A DNA stretch of 64,000 nt from Amylostereum areolatum (taxonomy: Eukaryota > Basidiomycota > Agaricomycetes > Russulales > Stereaceae): assembly GCA_012932865.1 (NCBI GenBank), contig SAXG01000005.1:620001-684000 (forward strand), written 5' to 3'. The notes beneath the pieces were generated by a model, which saw only the letters and a program-made list of their open reading frames with translations, made no database searches and was not told where the DNA came from. This document shows positions 45,504-57,833 of this stretch, piece by piece. The translations under genes were made by a program, and so were the position numbers. The stretch's first letter is position 1. Each line of letters begins with the position of its first letter.

Positions 45504-48500
45504 TCATGATCCGGTCACGGTGCGAGTGCTGCGACGCACAGTGGATGGATCCACTGAAGCCTTTTCCTTTCTGTTCCGTTTCTTTTTCGGAGCGGGCGTC
45601 GCAGTATCCATGTTCGCGTCGGGGTCGTCTGCTTCCTCGGCCGCCTCAGCCTCCCGAAGAGCACACTCGGCAGAAGTCATACGACCGCCCTTCTGACCCT
45701 TGGCAACTCCGAGCAAACCCAGATCCTCTCGCTTGCGTTTCACCAGGTTGGTGCTTGGCTCGCCCTCACTGTCTTCCATAGACGTGAGCACGGATGGAGA
45801 ACGAGAGCCATGAGATGGGGCCGCCAGAGCAGGCCCGTCGTCATCATCTTCATCGTCATTGTTGTGAGTCGGTGGTGGAGGGAAGGAGTAACTGGTGGGC
45901 ATGGGAGTGGGAGAAGGAGTCGCCGAGGAAAAGAACAGTGGGGTGCTCTTTTGCAAGGGCCCCTGAGGGACAAAAGGGTACTTCGGAGGGAGAGGCTCGG
46001 GGATAGGAGTGCGCGACGGGCCTTTCTCGGAGGAGACCGGCAACGTCTCGGTGATGTCGACTTCGGCACGTCGAGACTGTTCTGGGATGGGTGAGGACTG
46101 TTGCGCCTGTGAAAAGCTGGGTGGAACTGCCGAAGTCGTCTGCTGCATTGCGACGAGGGATGTATTGATCGGACGTTGGTCCAAGAAGAGAGAGGAAGGT
46201 GGGAACGACATCGAGCGAGACGTGGAAGGAATCGGGGGGTGTTAGACAGAGGTGGGATGGAGGTCATGCGATGGATAGAAGGGTTAGGACCTATGACAGG
46301 GTTGTCGGCAAGAATGGGAAGGTCGGGACGAGGGATGACAGTGTCGGAAAAAGTGCGTAACTCCTGAGGAACTGGAGGGGAACTCCGAGAGGGGGGTTCC
46401 ACAGGGGACGACTCCTGCCTGAAGACACGGTTGTTGGTAATGTCCCACACGCCTTCGCCAGTCGCTGGCCCCTCGCTCTGCAAAGAAAGGGTGTCAGACG
46501 AACCCATCCAAGACGTGCCGAAGAGCGATGCATCTAAGTTCCAATTGAATGCAGAAGCGAGATTGCCTACCGACTGCATTGCGCCTTGTCCCAACGAGGG
46601 TGCATAGCCATGGGCACCTTGGGTGAGAACGGCTTGCGAAACTTGGTGGGAGATGCCGTTTAGGGTGGTGAGGACAGTGGACATACGCTCCTGGCTTGCC
46701 TTCTCGGCCCTATTCTCCCGAGAGTTCACTGCGCCCATGATCTCCTGCGCCGTGCTATCGATACGGTCGGTGACGAGCGACACACCCTTCCGAGCCGCAG
46801 CCCCATCTTGCTGAAGCTCGTCCATGATGTCCCGAAGCCTACCGAGCACAGTGGACCTGATGTCGGTCAGCTCTCGGACGAGTGCGTTGTGCACCTCCCG
46901 AATCTCGTCGGCGGTCGGTGAGCCCTTCGCGTGAAGCTCCAGGCCACAGACTCTGTCGTCAAGACCCTCCTGACCATTTTGGAAGGTGTCGAAGCGAGCG
47001 TTCAGGTCAGTGAACAGCTGGAGAAGCGCTTTGTGGGCTGCCACGGTCTGGTTGGTGCTGCTTGTGATATCACCCTGCAGCGTATCCATGTCTTCGGCCA
47101 CAAGCACTCCGCTATGTTCAATGGAGTGAGCGAGAGTGTCCTGGATTGACGAGGGGAGATCGTTCTTCAGACGCGACACCGACACCTCAATGTCTTGATA
47201 ATGGTCCTTGACATCAGCGAGTTGGCGACTGATCGGGTGAAGGGCGTTCCCGAGGGCCTCCCGAAAGGTGTTCTCGAGTCTGCCCAGTAGAGGTGTGAGT
47301 GCGGTTTCCAGAGCCGCTGTGTCGATGGATAGGGGGGCGGTGGCCACTGTGGGTGGGATAGAGCGAGGAGCTGAGATAGGGGTAATGACAGGTGGTGGGG
47401 CTGGGGGCTGATGGGCCGGGTAGACTTCCTGCTGGGTCCTACTGGCCGCGATTGAAGGCCCTGGCAAGGGATCCCGATATTCGTAGTCCATCTCGATATC
47501 TTCTTCATCCGCGACAGGGGGGGCTAATATTGAGGTTAGCATTCGGGAGAATATGAGACGGAAAGGCGGACCCACGTCGGCTAGGACGAGGAGGAAACTC
47601 ACCTGGCTGTGCGGGAGCGACCTGAGGACGAGGTGTGTTCGACGTTCGGGCTCGGCGAGAGGTAGGCTTCTTCGGGTCGGTGGCCTTTTTCTTCCCTTCG
47701 GTAGGCTTTCTCTTCATGGCCAAATCCACATCGGGCCCCTCTGTCTCGCCCTGTGCCTTGAGGGCTTCCCATTCGGCAACAGTGTATGTGGGGGGCTCTT
47801 CAAACTCTGCCGAGAACTTCAGTTAGATATCTGAGAAGAGAATAGAAAGGCAAGCTTACCACGATAGTCCTTTATCTCATAGTTGAGCGTGACTCCCATC
47901 GGTGGCTTGGAGACGAAGTCTGCGGTGATTCGACCACTCTCCAGGAGTCGACGAAGGAACGCGCCCTTGCGATGCTCCCTCTGCGCGTCATTGCCTCCCC
48001 AGCCTTCATGAATAGGGACATATTCTTCCTTTGCATTGAGGCTACACTTGACGCGACGGAGATTGCACTGCATACAGACCGTGCCGATTCCCCAATAGCA
48101 GGGGTAGTCGGCGGTAGTGCAGGCATCGCAACGAATCTAAGGTAACGTCGATTAGCTTCCAGGTTATAACGCCGACGGAGCACATACCTCGTGGGCCGGA
48201 TGGCTGGGTGAAAGTCCCCAGAACTCGGGGTGCTGCATGATATCTTGCCGACTGGCTTGTTGCCCCTCAGGTATCGCCCAAAGACGACCGGTTCGTTCTG
48301 TGAGGTCGGCCTGGAGCTGGGCTGATGGAGGAGGAGGATCTATGACTTCCGCCTTTTCGGCACGACGGCGAACTTGCTTCCCCTTGCCTTTGCCGGTAGA
48401 TCTCTTCGGAATCTGGGGCTGTGGCTGAGGTAGTCCATCGTCATCTGGATCCACCTCGTCCTGGCTGATGTAGCGTCTGGTCTGCGACGACGGGCGGCGG

Positions 48501-49239
48501 GTCCTGCGAGTGGCGACGGGAGCGTTCGGGTCGGCAGGTGAACTCTCGGTAGGAGGGGCATTGGTGGAAGAGATCCCGACCGTAGTGGGGGTTGGAGCTG
48601 GGGGGACTGGAGGGGCGTGCGATTGGACGGGGTGGAATGGGTGGGTGAGTGGCAGAGGTTGGAGGTACAGGCTGGGGAGGGGGGGCCACCAAGGTCGGGA
48701 CTATCGATGCAGCCGGCGCGGTTTCATCGTCTTCATCGTCCGATTCCAGGCTACGATCTACGAGGGAGATGAGCGGAACATCTTGCAAATGTGTTCGATG
48801 GGCGTACCGAGTGCAACCCACCAACGATCGGGGCCCAACTCCATCTTCTCGGGAGGATCGCCGTCGTAAAGCGGAATGACAGAAAACTCGGCGACAACTT
48901 TCGCGTAGTCGACTATCCCATCGTCGGCTCGACGGTGAGGCATTAGCAGGCGGTTGTACACCCAGAGAAGAAATGGGTGCCAATTTTGAACGCCAGTTAT
49001 GGCGCGGTGCTGAAGAGGGATTGAGGATTAATCAGAGAAGCCGACGACGCACTCACAGATTCGCTCAGAAAAACCGAGATCCAAGCCGGGCGTTCCGACG
49101 CTGCGGCACCTCGCAAAGCTACGAATGCATGAAAGACCCGCCGAGCGACTATTTTGTTGTAAACGAGGGGTGAGCCGTTCGCAAATTGTTCCCATTTATC
49201 ACCATTTCTGGGGGTGGGGACAGTCGTTGGGATGGCCAT
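45504..49239 (-). CDS. Large unrecognised gene with zinc-cluster-like motif and coiled coil
   Basis: From ATG 49239 (MAIPTTVPTPRNGDKWEQF) the minus-strand exons read: WISVFLSESV, then YNRLLMPHRRADDGIVDYAK...GDPPEKMELGPDRWW (about 48960-48790). A Pro/Ser-rich linker follows, then a basic stretch (KGKGKQVRRR). Next is the Cys cluster CDACTTADYPCYWGIGTVC with MQCNLRRVKC (about 48130-48040), spaced like a degenerate Zn2Cys6 or similar zinc site. Then come KKPTSRRAR and a long helical region (about 47300-46640) with heptad-like Leu/Ile/Val spacing. The C-terminal Pro/Ser region has acidic and basic runs (APKKKRNRKEK) and ends at 45504. It converges on the 41798-45274 gene with about 230 bp between stops. 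It looks like a DNA-binding nuclear protein; the family is unknown. Exon joins are provisional. Confidence 0.45.
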
Positions 49240-49494
49240 GATTGATGGGTGAGATGGTGAGCTTCGGAGGAAATGGAGGAGGAAGTGTCGGGATGAGGAC
49301 ATCTTGGTATTTAGACAGGGATTCGGCAGAACGACGGCCCGAAAGGCAGTCCTTGATTCAGGTTCCGATTCGGGAGAGCACCGGGCCGCAATGTCCGCGC
49401 AGGAGGGTGCCCTTCGCCCCACCTTTGCCGTCACTCTCGCCAGCCACTACCTTCACCTGCATCACCCCTCCTTTCCACGGTATCTTCTATCTAC

Positions 49495-51266
49495 ATGCCC
49501 CGCAAGTCGGAACCCTCCCCGAGCTCCGTATCCGTGTGGACAAACTCGCCGTCTGTTTTGACCTCTCGCCCGAATGGAAACGTACCGATGGGGCTTCGGT
49601 TTCCCTCCCCTCCTTTCATAGCCTCTCGACATGACGCCTCAGTGAGTAGTGGGACTAGAATGAGGCCGTCTTCCCCTCCACAACATCCCCCATCATCCAC
49701 CTTGCGATTTCCCTCTCCTCCTCCATCATCGATGGCCCTGCGGTTTCCCTCCCCTCCTGCAGTGTCGGGAGGTCTGCATTTTCCCTCACCACCCCCTGGT
49801 GCGTTGTCGGGAGCCCTGCATTTCCCATCGCCTCCCACAACAATGTCGTCGGTAGCCTTACGGTTCCCCTCTCCTCCCCCTCCTGCATTGTCGGCAGGTC
49901 TGGAATTTCGAGGTCCTCCTCCAGCTTCATCGTCGGCAGCGCTGACCTTACCCTCACCTCCCTCAACCTCATCGTCGGCAGGGCCATGGTTTCCCTTGCC
50001 TCCCTCATCCTCATCGTTGGCAGCACCGCGGTTTCCCTCTCCTCCTCCTGCTACATCGTCGGGAGGGCTGCGTTTTCCCTCGCCTCCCTCAACCTTGTCG
50101 TCGGCAGCCCCGTGGTTTCCCTCCCCTCCCCCAGGTCCATCGTCGGGAGCACTCCGGTTTCCCTTGCCCCCCTCACCCGTGTCGTCGGAAGCTCCATGGT
50201 TTCCCTCACCTCCCCCACCTTTGTCCTCGGCACCCCTGCTGTTTCCACTGCCGCCATCCCTGCCACCGACCTCTGTTTTCTCGGTAGGGACCCAAACACT
50301 GAAGCCCGCTCCAATGCACTCCTCGCCCTCCTTGGAATTCCCCCTGCCTCCTTCACCATCGACACACTCGGATTCCGTGCCAATCTGCCCTCTCCCGGTA
50401 CCGAACGCATCCACCTCTGACTCATGGCCAATGTCGTCAATGGCATTTCAATCGCCGCCGCGGGCGACGGGAACCCATAGGGGAGAAAATCGGGGCGACT
50501 CGTCGACATATTTTCCCCACTTCATTTCTTCGTCGGGGACAGGAGCCCTGGGGTCTTCTCCTGCCTCCTCATCTTCCCCTAGGCAAACCCTCCGGCCGCG
50601 CTCAGTCCCTGCGGATGGTACCCACGGGGTACCTAGGGGCATACTTCGCGATGTTCAAAAGCATCCCGAACTCCAACGATCCGTCGCCGAGCGGTTGTCG
50701 ATGCGTCGCGCAGCTTGGGCGTCGTCAGTGACGGGGAGTAGTCGTCCTCCCTCAGGTGTTGAGATGGAAAGGGCTCTTTCTCGAGGTATGTCTATCATGT
50801 TCTTCCTGAGGCTCGGGCTGAAATGCGAACAGATCTAGACCGGTGGCCTGACCGCCCTTCATCAAATGGACACCTAGGTGTTCTCCTAGACTTGTCCAAC
50901 CTACCAGGTATGTGGTTCCAGCTGGTGGTGGCCACCATATCTGACATGACGACAGAACAAGAGTCATACAAAACATGGCTGGATTTTCTCCTCAGCTCCC
51001 CGGACCCCCCGCGGCTCAGTGATCGTGTTGTTGAGGCGGCCGGGCCTGATCTCACCGCTGTCTGGATGAACACGTACCGGGACGCACATCGCATCGCTCG
51101 GAGTCTGCAGACTTGGGATCGGGTGCTGGAGACCCTTCGGCAGGATCAGGATGACCTGTCAAAGGTCAGGGAAGAGCTAAGTGCATTGATTCAGGCTCGG
51201 TATGTCAGCGGCGTCGAGGAACTGGGCCAGGAAGGGCCGTGTAGAAAGTGTATGCGAGCGGACTAA
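49495..51266 (+). CDS. Pro/Ser-repeat protein, unrecognised
   Basis: Two exons. Exon 1 starts at ATG 49495 (MPRKSEPSPSSVSVWTNS) and contains about 16 imperfect units of 17-19 residues centred on LRFPSPP or PWFPSPP (about 49585-50260). A linker and a basic segment follow. A 47-nt intron (gtatgt...acag, about 50785-50831) joins ALSR to DLDRWPDRPSSNGHLG in frame. Exon 2 encodes a globular helical part (FQLVVATISDMTTEQESYK, WLDFLLSSPDPPRLSDRVVE) and ends CRKCMRAD at TAA 51266. The antisense frame through the repeats is also open (over 300 codons) but is a mirror of the repeat. It shares a divergent upstream of about 255 bp with the zinc-cluster gene. Function unknown. Confidence 0.5.
49585..50260 (+). 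repeat. 54-bp-class coding repeat (about 16 imperfect units)
   Basis: The repeat unit contains TCGTCGG(C/G/A)AG..., CTGCGGTTTCCCTC(C/T)CCTCC-type words encoding FPSPP. Units differ by substitutions and by one-codon indels. Confidence 0.7.
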
Positions 51267-51303
51267 TAATGAATTCGTTTGTAGTGTACCGAGGTCCGAC
51301 TTC

Positions 51304-51488
51304 GTTTGCAAAGACAAAGTCGGAAAGGTTCAACTCGGTAGGGGCCGCCGTCGGGAGATGGGCCTCTGCATCGTACCGAGGCAGGTATGCGTAAGCAGAC
51401 CTGCCTCCGAGTCGGTAGGATGCTGATGGCAATCTCCCGACGGTAGCCCCTACCGAGCGGAATCCTTCCGACTTCGTCCTGGCAAACG
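51304..51488. repeat. Long imperfect inverted repeat (hairpin)
   Basis: The left arm 51304-51391 and right arm 51395-51488 are reverse complements with few mismatches and gaps; shared words include AAGTCGGAA, CTCGGTAGGGGC, CCGTCGGGAGAT and GGCAGGT. The centre is a short loop (GTAA). It starts about 40 bp after the stop of the Pro/Ser-repeat gene. It could be a MITE-like insertion, an element end, or a 3' hairpin. Confidence 0.75.
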
Positions 51489-52688
51489 CAGTTGGATCTA
51501 TGTCGTGTCACACTTTGCTTGTTTCTGACTATAATAAACATGAATTGGGTGTACTGTAATGTTATGAATAATCATTTGGAGTGATTAAAGGAGGCCGGCG
51601 GAAAGCGACAGGTCCAGCTAGGGTGAATGACTGCTACCGAGTACCGTCTGGAGAGCAGGTACCGAAAAACAGAGGATGTCGGCCGTACCGTAGATATCGG
51701 AGCGATGTCGGCCGCACCGTGAATGTAGGGGGATATTAAGCGCCCGCCTCCGGGGGAAAGGTTCCTGGCCATGTGCGGTCGACATCGGGCGCTCCGTGCA
51801 ACTGGACGGATATGCCAGTCGGCCCCCCCGTTTATTGTGGGAGACCCTGCCATATAGGGTCATACCCCTCGGTATTGTCGTATGCCTACATAGATGATAG
51901 GTACCCCAAGTCTCAAACCCATGTTCACCGCTAGAGCTGCACAATCCTTCCCGTCCATGTTGGAGCAACTTTGGGCCGTCCTTTTCTGGATATGAAACCT
52001 GTTCAGTCTGCTCGCGGTATCTACTCACATATGGATCCCCCCTCCCGGCCCTATCAGCTAACCCATACTTTATTCAGCTGACTTGAAAACTCTTTGTTCG
52101 GGGTGTAGTTCTTCGCCCATGTCTACCGCGTTATCCCTCCTCGCTCAGGAGCTTCAATGCATGGGGAAATCGTTGAACTGCCCTTTCTTATCCTCCTCTG
52201 GGGTTCGGTTTCAGGTGTTCACTTCCTGCACGCTGACCGGTTGTGCCTGTAGTATCAGGGAAGGAAAATGCTGTATGCTCCAGCTAACTTCTCCATAGTA
52301 CGCGGTTATGGTGGGAGGCAGACGTCGACAATGCCATGTACCGAATCATATAGTGCGTTTGTGCGCCATTTCAGCTCCCAAGGACTCGTGAACCGGCGCA
52401 CCAGTGCGATAGTTTGTCCTGATTGGAAGAATACGCTGAGAAATACGGCTCGATACGGAACAGTCAACCGTGCGCAGGATACACGCCTGGAAAAATGCAT
52501 GCCCTTTCAAGGGCGTCGCCGTCCGTGTACTAAGCAGGGGTGGGGACGATGGTACTTAGACGATGTCGCCGAGAGGAGGCCCGGCACGGGTCGGACCGGA
52601 AGTGCGAGGACGTCATATAGGCGCTTGTGGTCGCGGTCTCCGTCGTTCATCTTCTCATCTCGTCTATCGGACCCCATCACCCACCACT
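51489..52688. other. Spacer between element-like region and PGI
   Basis: About 1.2 kb with no recognised gene. A short direct repeat (GATGTCGGCCG(T/C)ACCGT) occurs at about 51677 and 51710. The last few hundred bases include the promoter of the PGI gene. Confidence 0.4.
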
Positions 52689-54603
52689 ATGTCCGGAAAA
52701 CTCGCCTCTGGTATGCTCTCTGTGTCTCTGTGAACGATTCTCTTACAAACATACTGCAGATTACGCGGCCTGGAGCAAGCTTCAGTCTCTTTACGACAAG
52801 GAGCACTCGCAGCTCGTTCTCAAAGACCTCTTCGCTGCCGACCCCGCCCGCTTCGACAAGTTCTCTAAGGAATATGCCGCCTCATCCAACCCAGCCAACA
52901 CCTTCCTCCTCGACTACTCCAAAAACCTGATTACCGAGCCAATCCTTGCAACCCTTCTCGATCTCGCGCGCGAGGCCGGCGTCGAGGAATACCGCGACAA
53001 GATGTTCAGCGGCGAGCACATCAACACCTCCGAAGATCGCGCGGTCCTCCATGTCGCCCTCCGCAACTTTGATGACTTCAAAATCTCCGAGAGTGGCGTT
53101 GACGAAGTCGCACCAGTGCTCGCGCACATCAAAGAGTTTACCGAGGCCGTCCGCTCTGGCGAGTGGAAGGGCTACACCGGCAAGCCTATCAAGACCATCG
53201 TCAACATCGGTATCGGAGGCTCTGACCTTGGACCCGTCATGGTTACTGAAGCGCTCAAGCCGTACGCAAAGCGTGACCTTGACGCCCACTTTGTATCGAA
53301 CATCGATGGCACCCACCTCGCCGAGACCTTCCGCCTCTGTGACCCCGAAACCACCCTCTTCATCATTGCCTCCAAGACCTTCACCACCCAGGAAACTATC
53401 ACTAACGCGGAGTCTGCGCGCGACTGGTTCCTCGCTACCGCTGGCGACAAGGCCCATGTTGCGAAGCACTTCGTCGCGCTTTCGACCAATGAAAAGGCCG
53501 TCACTGCGTTTGGTATCGACAAAGCGAACATGTTCGCATTCTGGGACTGGGTTGGTGGTCGTTATTCCCTTTGGAGTGCGATCGGTTTGTCGATTGCCCT
53601 CGTCATCGGATACGAGAAGTTCGAGGAGCTCCTTAAGGGTGCCCACGACATGGATAAACACTTCAAGGAGACTCCTCTCGACAGCAATCTTCCAGTGCTC
53701 TTGGCTGTCATCGGAATCTGGTACAACGACTTCTACGGTGCGTTCCTCTCCGATTTTCCATGTTCTACGCGTCTAACCACCTTCAAGGTGCCCAGACACA
53801 CGCGCTGCTTCCCTATGACCAATATCTCCATAAGTTTGCGGACTACTTCCAGCAGGTGAGCTTTCTCTACCACGCCACGGAAAATTGTTCTCATCGCTAC
53901 GTAAAAGGGCGATATGGAATCCAATGGGAAGTTTGTTACTAAAGGGGGTCAGCGCGTGAATTACCAGACGGGCGTGAGTCAACCTTTCCGTCCCTATATC
54001 TTCGTTCCATCCTCACACCTCCACAGCCTATCCTTTGGGGTGCTGCTGGTACCAACGGCCAACACTCGTTCTACCAGCTCCTTCACCAGGGCACAAAAAT
54101 TGTTCCCACCGACTTCCTCGCGCCTGCGACCACCCACAACCCCATCCGCAACTCTCTCCACCACCGCATCCTGCTAAGCAATTTCTTCGCGCAGCCCGAG
54201 GCGCTTGCATTTGGCAAGACGGAGGAGCAGGTCCGCAAGGAGGTAGGTGCCAACGCGACGGAGGCACTCGTCAAGAGCAAGGTGTTCGAGGGCAACCGTC
54301 CAAGCAACAGCATTATCTTCCCGATCCTCACCCCGTCCGTCTTGGGGTCGCTCATCGCGCTTTATGAACACAAGATCTTCACGCAGGGTGTCATCTGGGG
54401 CATTAACTCGTTCGACCAGATGGGTGTCGAACTCGGGAAAGTGCTCGCAAAGAATATCCTGGCCCAACTGGGTCAGCCGGCAGACGTGAAAGGCCACGAC
54501 AGCTCGGTGCGTTCTGCACTATGTTTACTGTTTGTGTGGGCTGACCCTGCGATGATAGACGACGGGCCTCATCCACTACTACCAGAAGTATCGCAAGGAG
54601 TGA
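52689..54603 (+). CDS. pgi1: Glucose-6-phosphate isomerase
   Basis: Cytosolic glycolytic enzyme interconverting glucose-6-phosphate and fructose-6-phosphate. Exon 1 is 22 nt (52689-52710), giving MSGKLAS, and is joined by a 49-nt intron to [13 protein letters not shown]. Family landmarks: [77 protein letters not shown] and [14 protein letters not shown]. Further introns lie near 53740-53790 (joins FYG to [20 protein letters not shown]), 53853-53911, 53970-54025 and 54508-54560. It ends YYQKYRKE at TGA 54601-54603. The length of about 550 residues is normal, and the catalytic regions are intact. Confidence 0.95.
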
Positions 54604-54995
54604 AATAGGGACTCAAGCAGATATTTGCGAAAATGCACAATAGAGAAAGAAAGCGCTGTGTCGTTGGGAAGAAGCACCAAACACCTGTAACTTGCATCAA
54701 TCATAGAAATGGATACATCGAGTCAATGGATTATGCTCCCTTGAATTTCCATGAACAGCGCTCTTCCTTTTAGCTCGTGCTCCAACCAGTCCTTGTAAAG
54801 GGGACTGAACTGCATATTGCATATATACAGCTAAGTAATTAGCTCGCGGGTCATGGGATGCGGCCCGCGGGTGAGTCACCTGTGAGTCACCGTCTTCAAC
54901 AACTTCTTAGATCTCGATAGTATATATGGAGACCAGTTTTTCTCAATTCTCTCATTCAACCCTGCACCCCACTTCTCTTTCCACAGTTGGGGATC

Positions 54996-57044
54996 ATGTC
55001 TACAGAGGAGACCCCTTTACTCGGAAACGCGCTCGAAAGCACGCCTGTGCGGAAACATGATGTCGTCTACAACCGGTTCAGCAACGCGAGCAAGTGGAGG
55101 ATTCTTGTGCTAGTGTCTTTCAACGGGCTTATTCCTTGTACGTTCTTCTTTTCTGGTGGTCGACGCCGGTTTGTTTTTCTAACTAGATATATATGCTGTC
55201 TTCGTGGGAGGAACGTTCGTACCGTCGATACCCCAGATTGCCCGTGAGTTTAACACGACGGGTGCGGTGGTTAAGTGCGTTCCCTCTGTGGATGTCGCAA
55301 GTTCGACCGCTGAACCTCGTGTTCTTGTAGTCTGGCCGTCGGACTTTCGATTATCGCAATGGCGCTGGGGGCGTTGACATGGGCGACGTACGCCGGCTTT
55401 TGTGAGCGCACATATATCCTTGTCGACATCCTAAGTTTAACACTGATATTCGCAAATGAAGATGGTCGTCGTCCAGTTTATCTCGCCGCGTTGCCGATTC
55501 TTACCGTCGGCTCCTTGGGTGTTTCCACCGCGCGTTCTATCCCTGAGCTTATGGTATGGCGCTTCATACAGGCGTTTGGATCCGGTGCAGGCGTGTCACT
55601 TGGTGCCGGAGTTATTGCGGACATATACCGTTTGGAGGAGCGAGGTAGAGCGATGGGCATCTTTTTCGGTGTATGTACATGTCTTCACCTTCCTCGCGCG
55701 CATTTAGGTCGCCTCGTCTTACTACGTTGCAATATTCAGGCGTGTCTTCTAGGCCCCGCGCTTGCGCCCCCTCTTGGTGGCCTGGCGGCACATCTGTCCT
55801 CCTGGCGTGCCATGCAGGGCGCGTTATGCGTCGCTGGTGTGGTCCAGCTCGTAAGCGTGTATTCTTTCTTGCCGGAGACAAGTCAGCCGCATTCCCGTGG
55901 GATAGACAAGCTTCAAGACGAGGATCGTCGTGAGGGGGTTCCTCCAAGAAAGTGCTGGTTCGTGCTCAATCCCTTCAAGAGCCTGACGCTACTTCGAAGT
56001 CCAAATATCCTAGCTGTGGTATGTTTTCGTCTATTCAACGCGTCCTTGGAGGCCCATCGAATATTAGACCATCGTTGCCACATGCATACTTATCTCGGAT
56101 TACTGTGCGTTCCGTGTCCCTCTTTCCGAAGAGATCACTCAACGTCGTGGCAGTAATGCTAATTCCTTTGTCGTACACCATCGTAAGTGCTTGCGCGTGA
56201 CCTTGTCTTGGGCTCCACCCAACCTTCAGAGCCAGGGGAACCGGTATAATATTCACAATGAAGCCCTTATTGGATTATTCTTCCTCCCCGCCGGGGTGGG
56301 TAACGCTCGTACGTGCCCAACTGCTTTCCCCACTTCACCCTTCCTCTGACTTTCATCTGTGCAGTCGGTGCACCCCTTGCAGGACGTATGTCCGATACAA
56401 TCCTGACTAAGTGGAAGAGGCAGCGCGGAGACATTTGGGTACCCGAGGACCGGCTACGGGCGTCCATATTCGGCATGTTGGTATTAGTGCCCATTCCGAT
56501 GGTCGTGTCGGGCGCAGCGACGCGGTATGTCGGTGGCACTCCGGGTATCGTGATTAATCTTGTCTGCCTCTTTATCAACGGGGTTGGAGTAAGGTTGTTC
56601 ACTATTCCCATGCTGACCATCTTTGACATTGATCTACATCTTCAGGTGGATTTCTCGATGACGCCTATGGCTGCATACATCGTAGATGTCTTACATGCGC
56701 AGAGTGCGGAGGCGATGGCGGCAACCCAGTAAACATCTCTTTTGATTCATGCCTGGCTCTTGGATATTTACTGATATCGTATAGGAGCAGTCGCAGCGTC
56801 TTCATCGCTCTGACAGTCGCTGGCATGCTTCCGCTCATAGAAAAAATTGGGGTCTTACCGACGTATGTGCTTTCGGCGACCGTCATATGGGCAAGTTATG
56901 GGTATGTTGTCACCAATCATATGCGAACTTGTGCAACCGGTTAATTTTTGCGGCTTTGGCAGGTTACTTTGGTGTACAATCCGCTATGGCGATCGCATGC
57001 GTGCATGGACGGACGTCGGATATTCGACATCGGTCGACAACTAG
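54996..57044 (+). CDS. MFS transporter, DHA1-type (multidrug/polyamine-like)
   Basis: Plasma-membrane proton antiporter of the drug:H+ antiporter family. The start MSTEETPLLGNALES at 54996 is followed by WRILVLVSFNGLIPC. Family landmarks are GGTFVPSIPQIAREF, GRRPVYLAALPILTVGSLG, RFIQAFGSGAGVSLGAGVIADIY and EERGRAMGIFFG, then GPALAPPLGGLAA. The second half shows VGAPLAGRMSDTILTKW and a last exon LLWCTIRYGDRMRAWTDVGY ending at TAG 57042-57044. About eight short introns are needed, for example 56726-56783 (phase 2, gives ATQSSRSVF) and 56900-56961. The substrate cannot be told. A 390-bp spacer separates it from the isomerase. Confidence 0.85.
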
Positions 57045-57049
57045 TCCTA

Positions 57050-57833
57050 TAGTGAAGAACTTGGAGCATAGAGGGAAGCGACCTCCGTTTCTTTGTTGAG
57101 CCTGAAAATCTATCCACTTGAAAGTCGGTGCTTCTTTTTATTCTGATGGCTATGTTCCCGCTGGAAATCAAACTGCTCTACGCTCACGTTTCGCCTGAAA
57201 GCTAAGATTCGGTGGCATAGTAGTCTGTATCGTTTCTTTATACCTACTAAGTATGCACCGAAGTCACAGGTAAGCTATATGGACCGATTCATTGCTGGTG
57301 ATGAAATGATACTTTAGTCTAATGTGCTGCCAAAGTGTCGCGACGGCGCCTAAGCGCCTAAGCGTGGGCGCCTATTTTGTCGTGCATATTAGATAAGCAA
57401 CACGCGCGACTGTCGCGTCGCCAAACGCTTTATTGTAGACTCACACTGGTCACAGACACCTTCAACGGATCCCTTTACGCGCAGCCTTCCCCACATCGCC
57501 TGCTCTTACTTGTCACTCTCTTTCTATTAGAAGGGACACGAGAGGCATAGATATTTGTGATTGTATCTGGCAAGACGTCACGCCACCCAAAAAGACGTGA
57601 GTGCCGGTATTCCCAGGCCCTAAATGCAGGTTGTGTGCTGCGACATCGCCCACGCTCTATCATCGCACGATGTAGCCAGTACACTCATAGCACTTTGAGT
57701 ATGCTGCGTTTTGAGCTCCAGGATGCTGTATACGCGCGATCGGACACTTTCGAACGCGTCGTGCGACTCGGCACTTCCCTGTTTACAGCGGTCTCACCCT
57801 TGTTGTCCAGATATTTGACGAACGCCACACACA
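57050..57833. other. Spacer with no recognised gene
   Basis: Downstream side of the transporter and promoter side of CSN3. A short direct repeat GCGCCTAAGCGCCTAAGCGTGGGCG-type motif lies near 57350-57373. Nothing else was seen. Confidence 0.4.

Noticed and set aside
49491..50414. A 307-codon Gly/Glu-rich open frame on the minus strand
   Set aside because: Mirror of the Pro/Ser repeat on the plus strand. The plus-strand frame continues through a good intron into non-repetitive protein, while this one does not.
52882..53661. A 259-codon open frame on the minus strand
   Set aside because: Antisense shadow of the glucose-6-phosphate isomerase exon, whose plus-strand reading is certain.
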